The position numbers and the translations under genes were made by a program. Of a DNA stretch of 64,000 nucleotides, positions 1-9,631 are shown in pieces. The stretch comes from Alteromonadaceae bacterium (GTDB taxonomy: Bacteria > Pseudomonadota > Gammaproteobacteria > Enterobacterales > Alteromonadaceae), in NCBI GenBank assembly GCA_014872785.1, contig WKFJ01000006.1, positions 62,001 to 126,000 of the forward strand, written 5' to 3'. Below the pieces are notes generated by a model. That model did not search any database. It was not told the origin of the DNA and saw only the letters and a program-made list of their open reading frames with translations. Numbering within the stretch: the first letter of the stretch is position 1; the number at the start of each line of letters is the position of its first letter.

Positions 1-292
1 AAACCATCAACCATAATCCACTGAGTGCGTTTTTCAACGCACTACACGCATACAATCGGCTCATTTCAGTTTTGAGCCAGATACATTCTCTTCGTTCTGC
101 GTAGTGTCGACGTTTTTTGACGATTCGTCAAGTTGACGTTTCGTCATTTTATTGAAAAAAGACAGAATCGCAAGTGGGTGATGTAACTATTTGTTACGAA
201 CAAGGCGCACAATGTTTAGACGCTAGTGCAAACTTCGATAGCTTGTTGCACAATATCTGTATTGAAGATTGAACAATAAGAACAGCTCAAGT
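1..292. promoter_or_regulatory. Upstream region of tdk with tandem palindromes
   Basis: No gene is supported here. An 8-bp perfect hairpin at 24-43 (arms AGTGCGTT/AACGCACT, loop TTTC) could end a gene lying left of the window. At 118-130 and 134-146 sit two copies of the same palindrome, TGACG-N3-CGTCA, with centres 16 bp apart. A weaker repeat, GTAAC-N5-GTTAC, lies at 183-197. The paired palindromes look like binding sites for a dimeric regulator of tdk or of a gene to the left. I do not recognise the factor. Confidence 0.4.
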
Positions 293-871
293 ATGGCGCA
301 ACTCTATTTCTACTACTCGGCAATGAATGCCGGTAAATCAACCACTCTGCTACAATCTGCATACAACTACCGCGAGCGCGGAATGCACGTTGAGCTATAC
401 ACTGCGGCCTTGGACGATCGCTACGGCGTTGGCAAAATCACGTCGAGAATCGGCCTTCAATCAGACGCACACCTGTTTCATCCAGACATGAACTTGTATG
501 ACAGCATCAATGACCTAAACACCCAACGAGCACTGGATTGCGTATTAATTGACGAAGCTCAGTTCTTGTCCAAAGAACAAGTTAAGCAACTGACACGCGT
601 TGTCGATAACCTCAAAGTTCCTGTCTTGGCATACGGGCTACGAACCGATTTCCTTGGCGAAACCTTCACTGGAAGCCATTACTTATTGGCGTGGGCAGAT
701 AAGCTAGACGAACTAAAAACCGTTTGTTTCTGTGGCCGCAAAGCCAATTTTGTTGTGCGTCGTGATGGCAACGGTAATCCAGTTAAAGAAGGCGCGCAAA
801 TACAGGTCGGTGGCAACGACAGCTACGAATCGATGTGCCGCAAACATTTCTCAGAACTTATCTGGGAATAA
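293..871 (+). CDS. tdk: Thymidine kinase
   Basis: Cytosolic thymidine kinase of the pyrimidine salvage pathway; phosphorylates thymidine to dTMP with ATP. The protein is 192 residues and reads like E. coli Tdk throughout. It has the P-loop MNAGKST at residues 11-17, a Walker B-like IDEAQF near residue 85, the lasso-type substrate loop and zinc-ligand cysteines in CFCG and MCRKHF near the C-terminus. I chose the ATG at 293 because the family starts [16 protein letters not shown]; an in-frame TTG at 269 would add eight residues with no homology support. It is monocistronic, and a shared bidirectional terminator follows. Family assignment is certain; only the start is a choice. Confidence 0.96.
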   Translation: MAQLYFYYSAMNAGKSTTLLQSAYNYRERGMHVELYTAALDDRYGVGKITSRIGLQSDAHLFHPDMNLYDSINDLNTQRALDCVLIDEAQFLSKEQVKQLTRVVDNLKVPVLAYGLRTDFLGETFTGSHYLLAWADKLDELKTVCFCGRKANFVVRRDGNGNPVKEGAQIQVGGNDSYESMCRKHFSELIWE

Positions 872-877
872 ATAATT

Positions 878-909
878 GCTAGCTCGTCGTTGTATTAACG
901 ACGAGTAGC
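878..909. terminator. Bidirectional terminator between tdk and the first chemoreceptor gene
   Basis: A 9-bp perfect stem (883-891 with 897-905, loop 892-896) is extended by GCTA/TAGC across a one-base bulge. It contains the last codons and the stop of the leftward chemoreceptor gene, so one hairpin probably ends both converging transcripts. There is no long T tract on either side. Confidence 0.6.
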
Positions 910-2556
910 CGTTTCGGTTATCTCGGGTAATTTGAATACAGAGGTCGTTTCCTGTATCTGATGCAGAATATCTGAAAGTACCTTTGAAGCATCTTCCATA
1001 ACGGTCGCCTCATATTGCGAACGGTCACTCAACTTGTCAATTTCGAGCAGTCCTTTATTTACGTAATTGGCCTGTTCAACTTGCTCTATCGCGGCATTGG
1101 TGACATTCAGATTGAGTTTGTTGATATCCTGTAGCGCCAAGCTTAAATTATTCATGAAGTCCTGTGCCGTGCGTGCTTGGTTGAGACTAATATCAGCTTT
1201 ATTCTGTCCTTCAAGCATCGCCGCAACAGCATCATCTGACGCACTTTGCAGTTCTTGAATGGTGTTTCGTATTTGAGTTGTTGACTCCTGAGTTTTAGTA
1301 GCGAGCGTCCTTACCTCGTCGGCCACCACAGCAAAACCTCGACCGTTCTCCCCAGCCCTCGCAGCTTCAATGGCTGCATTTAGTGCCAACAAGTTGGTTT
1401 GCTCGGCTATTCCAGTAATAACGTTAAGTACATTACCAATTTCATCCGAATCGTTTTTGACCTTTTCAATTATCTCTGCCGCATGATGTGTCGCATCGCG
1501 CATGCTTTGACTATTGGCTAAGTTCTCCTCAAACATCTTCACACCATTATCGGCTTGTGTAACAGACTCTGAGACGAATTTAGAAGATTCATCAACATGG
1601 CCTTCAATTGACTTGCTGTTCTCAAGCATAGTAGCCATATTATCACCTAGTACGCCTGTTTCTTTGGTTTGTTCTTGCAGTGATTCCTTAATTTTGTGAA
1701 AAGCGTCAAACAATGTATCAATAAGCTTTGTGAGTTCTTTTAAGTCTGAAAGAACTCCGGCAACTACGCCGCCTAAGTCTCGTTGGATAAGCACGAAACT
1801 CTCAGTTAATTGCCCAACTTGATCATTTGCTACTTTTTCGATGGAATGGGTAAAATCTCCCTTAGAAATCTCTCGTGACAAGAAGGTCACACGATTAAGC
1901 GGCTTGATAAGACTTGTTTCGACAATATAGATAAACAGTGCAATACCAGCGACAGTCGCAAAGATAGTGAACAAAAACGTCGTAGTTCTAGTGGCAACAG
2001 CATTACCAGAAATGACTTTGCTCAAACTGACTACGCCCTTCTCAGCGTCACTTAAGGCATTTTTGAGCAGTTTTGTAGGCTCTCTATCGATTCCTTTGAC
2101 CGCTTTATCCGCAACTTGAATTTGTTTACTCGAACTAAGATAGGCTTCATAGCCACGTTTGTAAGCGGCAAACATGGGAGGATAAGCGTCAGCGAACGCT
2201 TTTAAATTGCCATAGGCGGCATGGTCACTGGGCATTCTTTGCAACAATGTATTGTATTGTTTTTGAATAGCTTCACCGTTATCTAAAAAACGATTCCAAT
2301 ATTTGTTTAACTGTACCTCATCGTGACCTCGGATAAGCGTATTTTTCCATTCTTGTACCTGCGTCTTAAACCTGAGGTTAATACCTGACAATGACGTCAT
2401 GTAGCTCACATCGTCATTCACCGCATGGGCGTAATCGTCTATGACGCCATTTAACGAAGAAAATCCCCAAAAAACGGAAACTAAAATAATGGAAATTGCG
2501 GTGGAAACAATGGCGAGTAACTTATTGCGAATGTTATCCCGAATAGCATTAAACAT
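895..2556 (-). CDS. Methyl-accepting chemotaxis protein
   Basis: Inner-membrane chemoreceptor that signals through CheW/CheA to the flagellar motor. The 553-residue protein has a TM helix at about 13-34, a periplasmic helical ligand-binding region, a second TM at about 192-212, HAMP, and a long cytoplasmic coiled coil. The highly conserved tip ([19 protein letters not shown] and following) is near 387-421. There is no CheR-docking pentapeptide at the C-terminus. The sensor domain, including the [10 protein letters not shown] segment, is close to that of the gene at 3293-4939, so the two are recent paralogues; only the acpH-like gene separates them. The ligand cannot be predicted. A lone MITE end lies in the upstream region. 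Confidence 0.93.
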   Translation of the reverse strand: MFNAIRDNIRNKLLAIVSTAISIILVSVFWGFSSLNGVIDDYAHAVNDDVSYMTSLSGINLRFKTQVQEWKNTLIRGHDEVQLNKYWNRFLDNGEAIQKQYNTLLQRMPSDHAAYGNLKAFADAYPPMFAAYKRGYEAYLSSSKQIQVADKAVKGIDREPTKLLKNALSDAEKGVVSLSKVISGNAVATRTTTFLFTIFATVAGIALFIYIVETSLIKPLNRVTFLSREISKGDFTHSIEKVANDQVGQLTESFVLIQRDLGGVVAGVLSDLKELTKLIDTLFDAFHKIKESLQEQTKETGVLGDNMATMLENSKSIEGHVDESSKFVSESVTQADNGVKMFEENLANSQSMRDATHHAAEIIEKVKNDSDEIGNVLNVITGIAEQTNLLALNAAIEAARAGENGRGFAVVADEVRTLATKTQESTTQIRNTIQELQSASDDAVAAMLEGQNKADISLNQARTAQDFMNNLSLALQDINKLNLNVTNAAIEQVEQANYVNKGLLEIDKLSDRSQYEATVMEDASKVLSDILHQIQETTSVFKLPEITETATRR

Positions 2557-2598
2557 ATCAAAACCTTATGTCAGCGACTGTATAAAAACGAGCGTTAT

Positions 2599-2619
2599 TA
2601 GAGCTTGTTTATCTTTGCG
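2599..2619 (+). repeat. Solitary MITE terminal repeat upstream of chemoreceptor gene
   Basis: The 21 bases starting TAGAGCTTGTTTATCTTTG match, with few changes, the terminal inverted repeat of the MITE family at 30878-30998 and 56196-56316. No partner end is visible nearby, so this is a decayed or truncated copy. Confidence 0.5.
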
Positions 2620-2655
2620 CTGACTCGGCGTTAGCTATAAATAGATAACCATTAG

Positions 2656-3246
2656 TCAATTAGCTGTAGCCGTACTTGCAGCGCAGTATTGGGTTAATTC
2701 CTGGTAGAAATTTCCAAACGCGCCAATATGAAGGTCTTTTGTTGCAGAAATGTGTCGCCAAGCCGCCTCGGCGAAAATTATTCGATTTTTGAGTCTTCTC
2801 TCAATGGAATAAAAAGCATTTAGACAGGTTTTAGCATCTTGGTATTCAATTAACCATTGATGTTCAAGAAGACTGTTTTTTACCGCCTGAAAACGTCTAT
2901 TATTGGGCAGTTCGATGTCATTTAATTCGCGGTAGAACTGTTGTAGTAACGACTCAGCATCAATGTCACAATAATCGCCCCAATGGCCTAAAAGTAGGTG
3001 ATCAAAATGCACATCAATGGCAACGCCAGCCATGCGTCGGATGTCGGAGGGAAAGGCATTTTTTAAATAAATCACATCAGGGTGAGTGTCAGTGAACTGA
3101 TCTATCTTTCGATGCAGCAATACCCCTTCAGCAACTGCTAGCGGTAGCTCTTTGTATTGTTGACCTTTGACAAAATCTCCAAGGAAATTTCCCACCAAAG
3201 AGGTATTGGTCACGTAGGCAAGATGTATATGAGCGATATAGTTCAT
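2656..3246 (-). CDS. acpH: Acyl carrier protein phosphodiesterase (AcpH family)
   Basis: Predicted to remove the 4'-phosphopantetheine arm from acyl carrier protein, acting in ACP turnover in the cytosol. The 196-residue protein opens MNYIAHIHLA and carries the HD-type hydrolase pattern of the family: LVGNFLGDFVKG, HRKIDQFTD and VHFDHLL in the first half, matching E. coli AcpH in order and spacing. I chose the ATG at 3246 because family members start at this MNYIAH; a longer ORF to 3282 adds 12 unrelated residues. It lies between two chemoreceptor genes on the same strand, with no obvious functional link. Confidence 0.85.
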   Translation of the reverse strand: MNYIAHIHLAYVTNTSLVGNFLGDFVKGQQYKELPLAVAEGVLLHRKIDQFTDTHPDVIYLKNAFPSDIRRMAGVAIDVHFDHLLLGHWGDYCDIDAESLLQQFYRELNDIELPNNRRFQAVKNSLLEHQWLIEYQDAKTCLNAFYSIERRLKNRIIFAEAAWRHISATKDLHIGAFGNFYQELTQYCAASTATAN

Positions 3247-3292
3247 GTACCCAGCATACCTTGAAATTACGCTAGGCAACAAATGAGTCTAA

Positions 3293-4939
3293 CTATGGCA
3301 GCTTAAACACTGACGTTGTTTCTTTAATTTTTTTCAAGATATTGGCTAAAACGTTAGAGGCATCTTCCATAACCGCGGCTTCATGCTGAGAACGTTCACT
3401 GTGACGCTCTATCTCGTTTAGTCCTTTGTTCACTAAATTAGCTTGATTTACTTGCTCTGCAGCGACGTTTTCGACACTGTTGTTTAGTTCACTTATACCT
3501 GTAAATGCCAACTTCAGTGACTCCATAAAGTCTTGCGCCTGTTTAGCTTGGTTTAAACTGGTATCAGCATTGCTCTGGCCTTCTTGCATTGCCTTAACAG
3601 CCTTGTCAGTCGCAGCTTGCAGTCCATTAATAGTCTCAGATATTTGCGTTGTTGAGCTTTGTGTTTTATTCGCCAAACTGCGTACTTCGTCCGCCACAAC
3701 GGCAAATCCACGACCGTTTTCTCCAGCTCGAGCTGCTTCTATCGCCGCGTTTAGTGCCAACAGGTTAGTTTGCTCTGCAATCGAATTTATCACACTTACC
3801 ACGTTACCGATTTCGTCTGAATCTTGCTTAACCTGCTTAATGATTTCGCCGGCATTATTCATCGATTCCATTAAGCTTTGACTGTTCTTCAAGTTGTCTT
3901 GGAACATGCGCACACCCGCATCCGCTTTGGAGAGCGACTGCTTTACAAACTCATTGGCTTCGTCGATTGAATTATTAATATCTTTGCTGTTACCCAACAT
4001 ATTGTTCATGTTTTCAGTTAATACATGAGTCTCGTTAGTTTGGTCGGTAAGCGAGTCTTTGATTTGGTGAAATGCTGAGAACAGTGTATCGATCAGTCTG
4101 GTTAACTCCTTAAGGTCATCAAGAATGCCTTTAACCACACCACCCAAATCTTTTTGAATCAAATTAAAACTATTGGTTAACTGACCTATCTGGCAATCGC
4201 TTTGTACCGCCGCTTGGTGAGTAAAATCGCCTTTTGCAATCTGCGTAGAGAGATAGGTAACGTTGTCTAGACGGCGAATGATTTTCACTTGTACGAAATA
4301 TACAAAAATGACCATGCTAGCAATGATCGCCAGTACCGTCACTACAACCGTCCAGCTCCTCGTGTTGGCTGCGTTACCATCTATTTCAGCACTGATGGCC
4401 ACAACTTGAGTTTCAGCTTTTTTAAGCGCTTCGCTTAAGAATTTTGTCGGTTGTCGGTCAATACCTGATACCGCTTTGTCACCTGCGTCTATGTCAAAAC
4501 CGTTGCTAATATACGCACTATAACCGCGTTTATAAGCTTCAATCATAGGAGGATAAGCAGAAGCAAAATCATTTAGGTTTGAGTAAGCAACATGGTCTCG
4601 AGGCATTTGCGAGAGTAACGCGCGATAGTCCTTTTCAATGCGCTCTGCATTGTCTAAAAAGCGGTTCCAATATTTGTCTAATTGCTTGGGCTCTTTCCCC
4701 CGAATAAGTGTGTTCTTCCATTCTTGTACCTGGGTCTTGAAACGCAAGTTCATGGTGGATAGCTGTGTCATGTAACGGACATCATTGTTTGCTGTTGAGG
4801 AATATTCGTCTATGACCACATTTAGGCTGCTGAAGCCCCAGGAGAACGCGATAACAACCACAGCTAAACTGGATGCGACGAGCACGAGCAATTGGTTGCG
4901 GATATTGCGACGAACAAAGTCAAACATAAAAGCGCTCAC
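3293..4939 (-). CDS. Methyl-accepting chemotaxis protein (paralogue)
   Basis: A second chemoreceptor, 548 residues, with the same plan as the protein at 895-2556: TM1 near residues 17-35, helical periplasmic sensor, TM2 near 196-216, HAMP, and signalling tip near 385-420. Shared segments include [28 protein letters not shown] and [13 protein letters not shown]. The pair looks like a local duplication with acpH between the copies. The start could be the ATG of MSAFMFDF or the internal ATG four codons later, which fits the paralogue's [10 protein letters not shown] better. The 170 bases upstream are very AT-rich and should hold the promoter. Confidence 0.93.
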   Translation of the reverse strand: MSAFMFDFVRRNIRNQLLVLVASSLAVVVIAFSWGFSSLNVVIDEYSSTANNDVRYMTQLSTMNLRFKTQVQEWKNTLIRGKEPKQLDKYWNRFLDNAERIEKDYRALLSQMPRDHVAYSNLNDFASAYPPMIEAYKRGYSAYISNGFDIDAGDKAVSGIDRQPTKFLSEALKKAETQVVAISAEIDGNAANTRSWTVVVTVLAIIASMVIFVYFVQVKIIRRLDNVTYLSTQIAKGDFTHQAAVQSDCQIGQLTNSFNLIQKDLGGVVKGILDDLKELTRLIDTLFSAFHQIKDSLTDQTNETHVLTENMNNMLGNSKDINNSIDEANEFVKQSLSKADAGVRMFQDNLKNSQSLMESMNNAGEIIKQVKQDSDEIGNVVSVINSIAEQTNLLALNAAIEAARAGENGRGFAVVADEVRSLANKTQSSTTQISETINGLQAATDKAVKAMQEGQSNADTSLNQAKQAQDFMESLKLAFTGISELNNSVENVAAEQVNQANLVNKGLNEIERHSERSQHEAAVMEDASNVLANILKKIKETTSVFKLP

Positions 4940-5110
4940 TTAAATACTTCGGAGGGAGAACGCCACATTATATTTTTAAATATTACAGATATATTACAAT
5001 TTAACCTTAAGCAGATTTTGTAACCTTAATTTAATTCTAACGCTGTATTACGTTAAATAAAGGAAGTTTTACTACCGTTTATTAACAATGTTTTTACAAG
5101 TAGCCAATAT

Positions 5111-6865
5111 TTAAACAATATTGGATTTATCTTGATTAAAAATGGCCTCTAATTCAGCACGAGACTGTTTTGCTCTCTCTATAAGCTCAGGTTCGTCAGC
5201 GTCAGTGTCAATATTTCTTTGCAAGATCTTAAGATCGTGGTTCTTAAACATCTGCACGTAATATTCGGATTCGCTCTCACTAAGACCAAATTCCAACAGT
5301 ACTTTCTCGGCGGCCTCGAGGCTACCTGCAAACATTTCACGCACCATGTGATCGACACCAATATCGTTGAAGCGTTTAGCATTCATTCGGTTATGCAAAC
5401 GGGCGATTATTTTAATTCTAGGAAATTCGTGTCTGACCATCTCGGCAATATTGAAGGCTTCTTCCTCATCATTCACCGCAATTAATAGAATACGAGCATG
5501 AGCAATGCCCGCGTTCTTTAATAAATCTAATCGAGTCGCGTCACCAAAATATACTTTATTGCCAAATTTCTTCACAAACTCAATATGGTCAGCATTCTTG
5601 TCTAACGCCGTGAAAGGGATTTTATGCGCACTAAGTATGCGCCCCGTGATTTGACCAAAACGGCCAAAGCCTGCGATCACAATTTGCGGCTCCTCGGAGT
5701 CTACTTCAGAGTCATAAACAGGTGGGCAGTCTTTAGTGCTAAACCAATTGCTATGGGCAATAACTAACGGTGCAGTCATGGCCATTGATATTCCGACGAT
5801 CAAAGTCACCTGGTCGGCAATCACAGGTGCAATCAGTCCATTAGCGCCTGCTTGTGCCATTACCACAAACGCAAACTCCCCCCCTTGAGACAACATTAGT
5901 GCTACTCGAAATGAGTCGGTACCACACAGTTTAGCGCTGCGTAATAACCCGTAAATGATAGCCGCTTTGATAGCCACAAGAACGATGGCAGAGCCCACTA
6001 TAAAAAGAGGTTGGGACACGAGTAAACTCAAATCTAGATTCATACCAATAGCGATAAAAAACAATCCCAACAGTAATCCTTTAAAAGGCTCAATCTCCGT
6101 TTCAAGCTGATGCCTAAAACTGGAGTTCGCTAGTAACATACCAGCGATAAATGCCCCCATTCCCATTGACAATCCCGACGCCTGCATAGCCGTTGCCGTG
6201 GCAATAACGATCAAAAGTGCCGAGGCAGTCATCACTTCACTACTGCCATAACGCGACACCAAACGCAGGAACGGATTAATGAGATATTTGCCGATGACAA
6301 GTACCGCGACGATCGCCGCAACGCTTATATACCAGGCGGGGGCTGCACTTGATGAATCAGTGGACAAGGCTTCAACGAGCAACAAAATCGGAATAACCGC
6401 TAAATCTTGCATCAATAGAATCGCGAACCCGCGTTGTCCTGGCGGATTTTTAAGAATGCGATGTTCCGACATTAATTGAATGGCAAAAGCCGTCGAAGAC
6501 AACGCAAGCGCTAAGGCAATCACAATCGCTGCAGATAATTCATGCCTCATCAAAAGCAGAATCACGGCAATAACCGCAGCACTAATACCTAACTGACCTC
6601 CGCCGGTAAACATTATCTGATTGCGCATTCGCCACAATTTCTCAGGTTCTAATTCCAGCCCGATAACAAACAAGAGCAAAACGACACCTAACTCAGCAAA
6701 GTGCAAAATAGTGTCAGGATCGGAAACCAAATTGAGCACCGAAGGTCCAATCAACAGCCCAGCCACTAAGTAGCCTAAGATCGCACCTAGCTTTAACTTC
6801 TTGAAAATGGGAACGGCAATAACGGCCGCGCCTAAAAATACGATACTCGTGCTAAGTGTGCTCAT
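5111..6865 (-). CDS. Monovalent cation:proton antiporter-2 with RCK domain (KefB/KefC-like)
   Basis: Inner-membrane potassium efflux/proton antiporter of the CPA2 family, 584 residues. About twelve TM helices fill residues 1-380, starting from LGAAVIAVPIFKKLKLGAILGYL. A TrkA-N (RCK) nucleotide-binding domain begins near residue 395 with the Rossmann motif VIAGFGRFGQITGR. The C-terminal tail is charged. Length and order match KefB/KefC, but no KefF/KefG quinone-reductase partner is adjacent, so glutathione gating is not shown. The gene follows a WYL-regulator gene on the same strand after 59 bases and may be its own unit. Confidence 0.9.
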   Translation of the reverse strand: MSTLSTSIVFLGAAVIAVPIFKKLKLGAILGYLVAGLLIGPSVLNLVSDPDTILHFAELGVVLLLFVIGLELEPEKLWRMRNQIMFTGGGQLGISAAVIAVILLLMRHELSAAIVIALALALSSTAFAIQLMSEHRILKNPPGQRGFAILLMQDLAVIPILLLVEALSTDSSSAAPAWYISVAAIVAVLVIGKYLINPFLRLVSRYGSSEVMTASALLIVIATATAMQASGLSMGMGAFIAGMLLANSSFRHQLETEIEPFKGLLLGLFFIAIGMNLDLSLLVSQPLFIVGSAIVLVAIKAAIIYGLLRSAKLCGTDSFRVALMLSQGGEFAFVVMAQAGANGLIAPVIADQVTLIVGISMAMTAPLVIAHSNWFSTKDCPPVYDSEVDSEEPQIVIAGFGRFGQITGRILSAHKIPFTALDKNADHIEFVKKFGNKVYFGDATRLDLLKNAGIAHARILLIAVNDEEEAFNIAEMVRHEFPRIKIIARLHNRMNAKRFNDIGVDHMVREMFAGSLEAAEKVLLEFGLSESESEYYVQMFKNHDLKILQRNIDTDADEPELIERAKQSRAELEAIFNQDKSNIV

Positions 6866-6924
6866 AACTGTTCCTGCTGTGTGTTCCTCACGGTGATACG
6901 CTGCACCGGCTTTATTCGATTAGA

Positions 6925-7797
6925 TTAATTTCCGTATCCCGGTGCCAACTGAATATTCTCAACACCGGCTAGCTCCATCGGGTTAGCCAGAGCCAATTGG
7001 CAGCCTTGACCAGTAATACGGTGTTTGTTTGAACAGTCCACCTGCCATTGTCGCAATAAATAGCTCACTAGCGCTGCCCTGACATTAAGTGTGAGTTGAC
7101 CATCCTCCATGGCGTAGTCCATTTCAATTGCCAGCGGGTTATTAATACTCGGGTGCGGGATTAATTTTACATCAATTTTTTGATTCCATTGAACGTCAGC
7201 TAGTTTGGTTTCATCTGTCGTTGGCTTCTGTTCTGATGTTCTGATAAAGGTAAAGCGAGTACAAACGAAATCGCGAAACTGTCGATGCTTTCGATCAAAA
7301 GCCCGTACATGCCAGCGATGCCCGTTGTTTACTATGGAGTGAGGTACTAACTGTTTTTCCGTTTCACCTGAACTCAAAGATACATAACCGCAATGTATGG
7401 CCTGCTGGTTGTGAATAGCGCGCATCAAAGACGCAATAATAGTTGGATTGGGATGAATTAAACGCACCGCATCCAAACACACTTCGCTGGATTCAACTTG
7501 GCTGGAAATACCATTGCCAAATCCGCGGCACAGGCCCACCAAAATGGCTTCAGGGTCATGTTTAAACAAGGGTTGAAACTGCTCAGTGCGATAATAGCGT
7601 TTGTCTTGATGACTCAAATGCATATTTTGGGGGGCGCGCTCTTTGTATGCAGTGAAGTCCCGCGTGCTTGCCGCTAAACCGGTTTTGAATCTTGCAATCA
7701 AGTCGGTACGCGCAACATGACCAAAGAACTGCAAACTGAAGTCGATAAACGCCAAACGCTCTTTTGCCGCGTGATTTAATTCAACTAGTTCTGACAT
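6925..7797 (-). CDS. WYL-domain transcriptional regulator
   Basis: Predicted DNA-binding regulator, 290 residues. The N-terminal 75 residues look like a winged helix (VARTDLIARFKTGLAASTRDFTAY), followed by a WYL ligand-sensing domain at about 130-210, recognisable from GHRWHVRAFDRKHRQFRDF, and a WCX-like C-terminal part. This order resembles the CapW/BrxR regulators that control some phage-defence operons and bind inverted repeats, but no defence genes adjoin it. Its upstream gap carries a perfect 11-bp inverted repeat (7861-7889), which fits autoregulation. Family is fairly sure; role is inferred. Confidence 0.8.
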   Translation of the reverse strand: MSELVELNHAAKERLAFIDFSLQFFGHVARTDLIARFKTGLAASTRDFTAYKERAPQNMHLSHQDKRYYRTEQFQPLFKHDPEAILVGLCRGFGNGISSQVESSEVCLDAVRLIHPNPTIIASLMRAIHNQQAIHCGYVSLSSGETEKQLVPHSIVNNGHRWHVRAFDRKHRQFRDFVCTRFTFIRTSEQKPTTDETKLADVQWNQKIDVKLIPHPSINNPLAIEMDYAMEDGQLTLNVRAALVSYLLRQWQVDCSNKHRITGQGCQLALANPMELAGVENIQLAPGYGN

Positions 7798-7860
7798 AGG
7801 TTACCCCAAATACAATTATCACATTCTGGAGCCATCATGGTGAGACCATATTGATGACAT

Positions 7861-7889
7861 CAAAATGATTTGAACATGAAATCATTTTG
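7861..7889. promoter_or_regulatory. Perfect inverted repeat, candidate WYL-regulator operator
   Basis: Arms CAAAATGATTT (7861-7871) and AAATCATTTTG (7879-7889) are exact reverse complements around a 7-base spacer. The repeat lies 64-92 bases upstream of the WYL-regulator start and just after the end of the HDAC-family gene. No T tract follows on the transcribed strand, so an operator is more likely than a terminator. Confidence 0.5.
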
Positions 7890-7927
7890 ATTGCAACAAT
7901 GATGTGTAATTTATAGTCAAATCACTA

Positions 7928-8833
7928 TTAGGCGTTAGGTACTACACCTGCAGCTTTAAAAAGTTGCAAATGCACCTCAACAAGTGCAGTAATGTCCCGC
8001 TGATACCCTCCCCCAATGACTGCAGCGACCGGCAATTGTGCTTTCTTACAGGCGTCAAATACCATGCAATCTCGCTGGTAGATCCCTTCAGTGGAAATGT
8101 TTAGTAGACCCAGGTCATCATCTACGTGCACGTCGACTCCTGCATCATAAATAACTGCATCAGGTTGAAATTGCTGCATAGACAAATGTAATGCTTCTTC
8201 AACCGTTTCTAAATAAGGCTCATCTGTTATGTGTTTGGGAAGCGGAAAGTCCATATCAGAAATCTGTTTGCGGTATGGAAAATTCTTTTCACCGTGCAAG
8301 GATACCGTTATGACCGCATTGTTATTCTCGGCTAACTTGGCAGTACCGTCCCCTTGATGTACATCTAAATCAAAAATTAAAACGCGGTCAATTTCTTGCG
8401 CTTGCAGCATTTGTAAGGCACACAAATAAAGATCGTTAACTATACAAAAACCCGAACCAAAATTTGCAAATGCGTGGTGGTAACCGCCGGTCAAATTCAG
8501 CGCCATGCCATGTTCTAACGCCAACTTCCCCGTGAGCAAGGTTCCACCGACTGCGGTAAGAGTGCGCTGAACTAATTGTTCAGACCAAGGAAAACCGATT
8601 CGACGCATTGCCTTTGCATCCAACGTCCCCTTGGCAAAGCCATCGACATAACTTGGTTCCAACACTTTTTTAATTTGCTCCGCGGCCACTGCTTGTGGCG
8701 TATTGAAGTGTTCTGCGGCCACTCCCAATTGCCCGAGTCTATCGCGAATACCTTGGGACTTTTCGATGGGAAATCGATGTTTAAACGGCAAGCTTAGTTG
8801 ACTGTAAATTGGGTGAAAAACCAGAGGGATCAT
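7928..8833 (-). CDS. Histone deacetylase family amidohydrolase
   Basis: Zinc-dependent deacetylase/amidohydrolase of the arginase-deacetylase fold, 301 residues. The His pair is in GGYHHAF (residues about 116-122), the metal-binding motif is FDLDVHQGDG (about 153-162), and further family motifs are YDAGVDVHVDDDLG and GGGYQRD. The last motif, in place of GGGY-A/S, is typical of the compact class-IV-like bacterial members. Substrates of bacterial HDACs (acetylpolyamines, acetoin-related or protein lysines) cannot be told from sequence. It precedes the WYL-regulator gene on the same strand with a 130-base gap, so shared control is possible but not shown. Confidence 0.9.
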   Translation of the reverse strand: MIPLVFHPIYSQLSLPFKHRFPIEKSQGIRDRLGQLGVAAEHFNTPQAVAAEQIKKVLEPSYVDGFAKGTLDAKAMRRIGFPWSEQLVQRTLTAVGGTLLTGKLALEHGMALNLTGGYHHAFANFGSGFCIVNDLYLCALQMLQAQEIDRVLIFDLDVHQGDGTAKLAENNNAVITVSLHGEKNFPYRKQISDMDFPLPKHITDEPYLETVEEALHLSMQQFQPDAVIYDAGVDVHVDDDLGLLNISTEGIYQRDCMVFDACKKAQLPVAAVIGGGYQRDITALVEVHLQLFKAAGVVPNA

Positions 8834-9037
8834 AGAATTAGAAAAGACTCTTTATAAACTGTGCACTTCATCAAAACGCAAATTAAAATTTAGCGCAAGT
8901 TACTTGCAAAAAAGTCACTACAATTATGAACTTTTGATTAATCTGTGACGCACATCAAGTATACAAAACAATTACTTTGCTAATATCAAATCGCAACACA
9001 AATCAAGCTATGTACTAAAAGGTATAAGGAGAAGACG

Positions 9038-9316
9038 ATGAGAGCTTTAGAATCCGCGATTAAACAATTGATCACATTAAGAGAAGAACTTTTACTACAA
9101 GCACACTTATTGCAAATGGACTTAAAAGATGAGTGGCGAACTCTAGAAAACAAGTTGCAGAAGCTCGAACATAACTTAGAGGACGATTTGATTGCCATTA
9201 GCCGAGAAATCGGACATGCGGAAGAAGAATATTTTGTTGGCGATGAACAAGAAATAGAATCATTAGTAGAAGAGCTAAAAACGCTTAAAGCAAAAATACG
9301 CTCTACTAAGTCGTAA
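9038..9316 (+). CDS. Small coiled-coil protein of unknown function
   Basis: A 92-residue acidic protein, nearly all predicted helix with heptad-like leucines (LITLREELLLQAHLLQMDLKDEW and EIESLVEELKTLKAKI). A good ribosome binding site (AAGGAGAAG) precedes the ATG. It has no signal peptide, cysteine or known motif, and I do not recognise the family. Upstream (about 8950-8965) a TGTGA-N6-TCA pattern could be a weak CRP-type site. Confidence 0.65.
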   Translation: MRALESAIKQLITLREELLLQAHLLQMDLKDEWRTLENKLQKLEHNLEDDLIAISREIGHAEEEYFVGDEQEIESLVEELKTLKAKIRSTKS

Positions 9317-9529
9317 TAGTGCAAAACCGAGCACCAAGCTTGTGCAATACGCACCAGCATGTGCCACATAAATGGTGTTTGTTAAGTTACCTTACTCACC
9401 TAAATTTGAACAAAACCAGGTAAAATAAGGCTTTCATAATACTTTAGTATAATTGGCACAGTACTTTCATACACTGTCAGCATAATTCGTCTTTCGAATT
9501 GTGGGGGGCGCGAAGTAGGGGTCAACTTC

Positions 9530-9607
9530 GTGAATAATGATAACAATAAGCCTCTCTATTCTATTCTTGGAAGGCGAGACACTCGCTGTCTCGCCTTACC
9601 TAAGTAA
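9530..9607 (+). CDS. Possible 25-residue leader peptide
   Basis: A GTG-started 25-codon ORF, beginning MNNDNNKPLYSILG and ending LALPK, lies 9 bases after AGGGG. Its second half overlaps the 10-bp stem at 9571-9597, so translation would open that hairpin, as in attenuation leaders. It is too short for any homology argument. It may equally be chance. Confidence 0.25.
   Translation: MNNDNNKPLYSILGRRDTRCLALPK
9571..9597 (+). terminator. Strong hairpin upstream of small gene (attenuator candidate)
   Basis: AAGGCGAGAC and GTCTCGCCTT pair perfectly over 10 bp around a 7-base loop. There is no U-run afterwards, so intrinsic termination is doubtful; an RNA-stability or translational control element is also possible. 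Confidence 0.35.
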
Positions 9608-9631
9608 AAGTTCATGAGCAGGAACTTAACT

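Larger units (their letters stand above)
9317..9613 (+). promoter_or_regulatory. Hairpin-rich leader region with promoter-like element
   Basis: The region between two small genes holds a sigma-54-like element, TTGGCAC at 9453-9459 and TTTCA at 9465-9469. The GG to -12 spacing is correct, but TC replaces the invariant GC. It also holds a hairpin CGAAGT/ACTTCG at 9511-9530 with an AGGGG Shine-Dalgarno-like loop, and a 10-bp perfect stem at 9571-9597. Together these look like a regulated leader for the gene at 9632. No T tract follows the strong stem. Confidence 0.4.

Noticed and set aside
24-43. Terminator at the left edge
   Set aside because: Good stem, but no U tract and the gene it would serve is outside the window.
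8948-8966. CRP site before the coiled-coil gene
   Set aside because: Only one half-site (TGTGA) is good; the other is three of five bases.
8986-9369. 127-codon minus-strand ORF
   Set aside because: Ser/Cys-rich mirror of the coiled-coil gene at 9038, which has a good AAGGAG.
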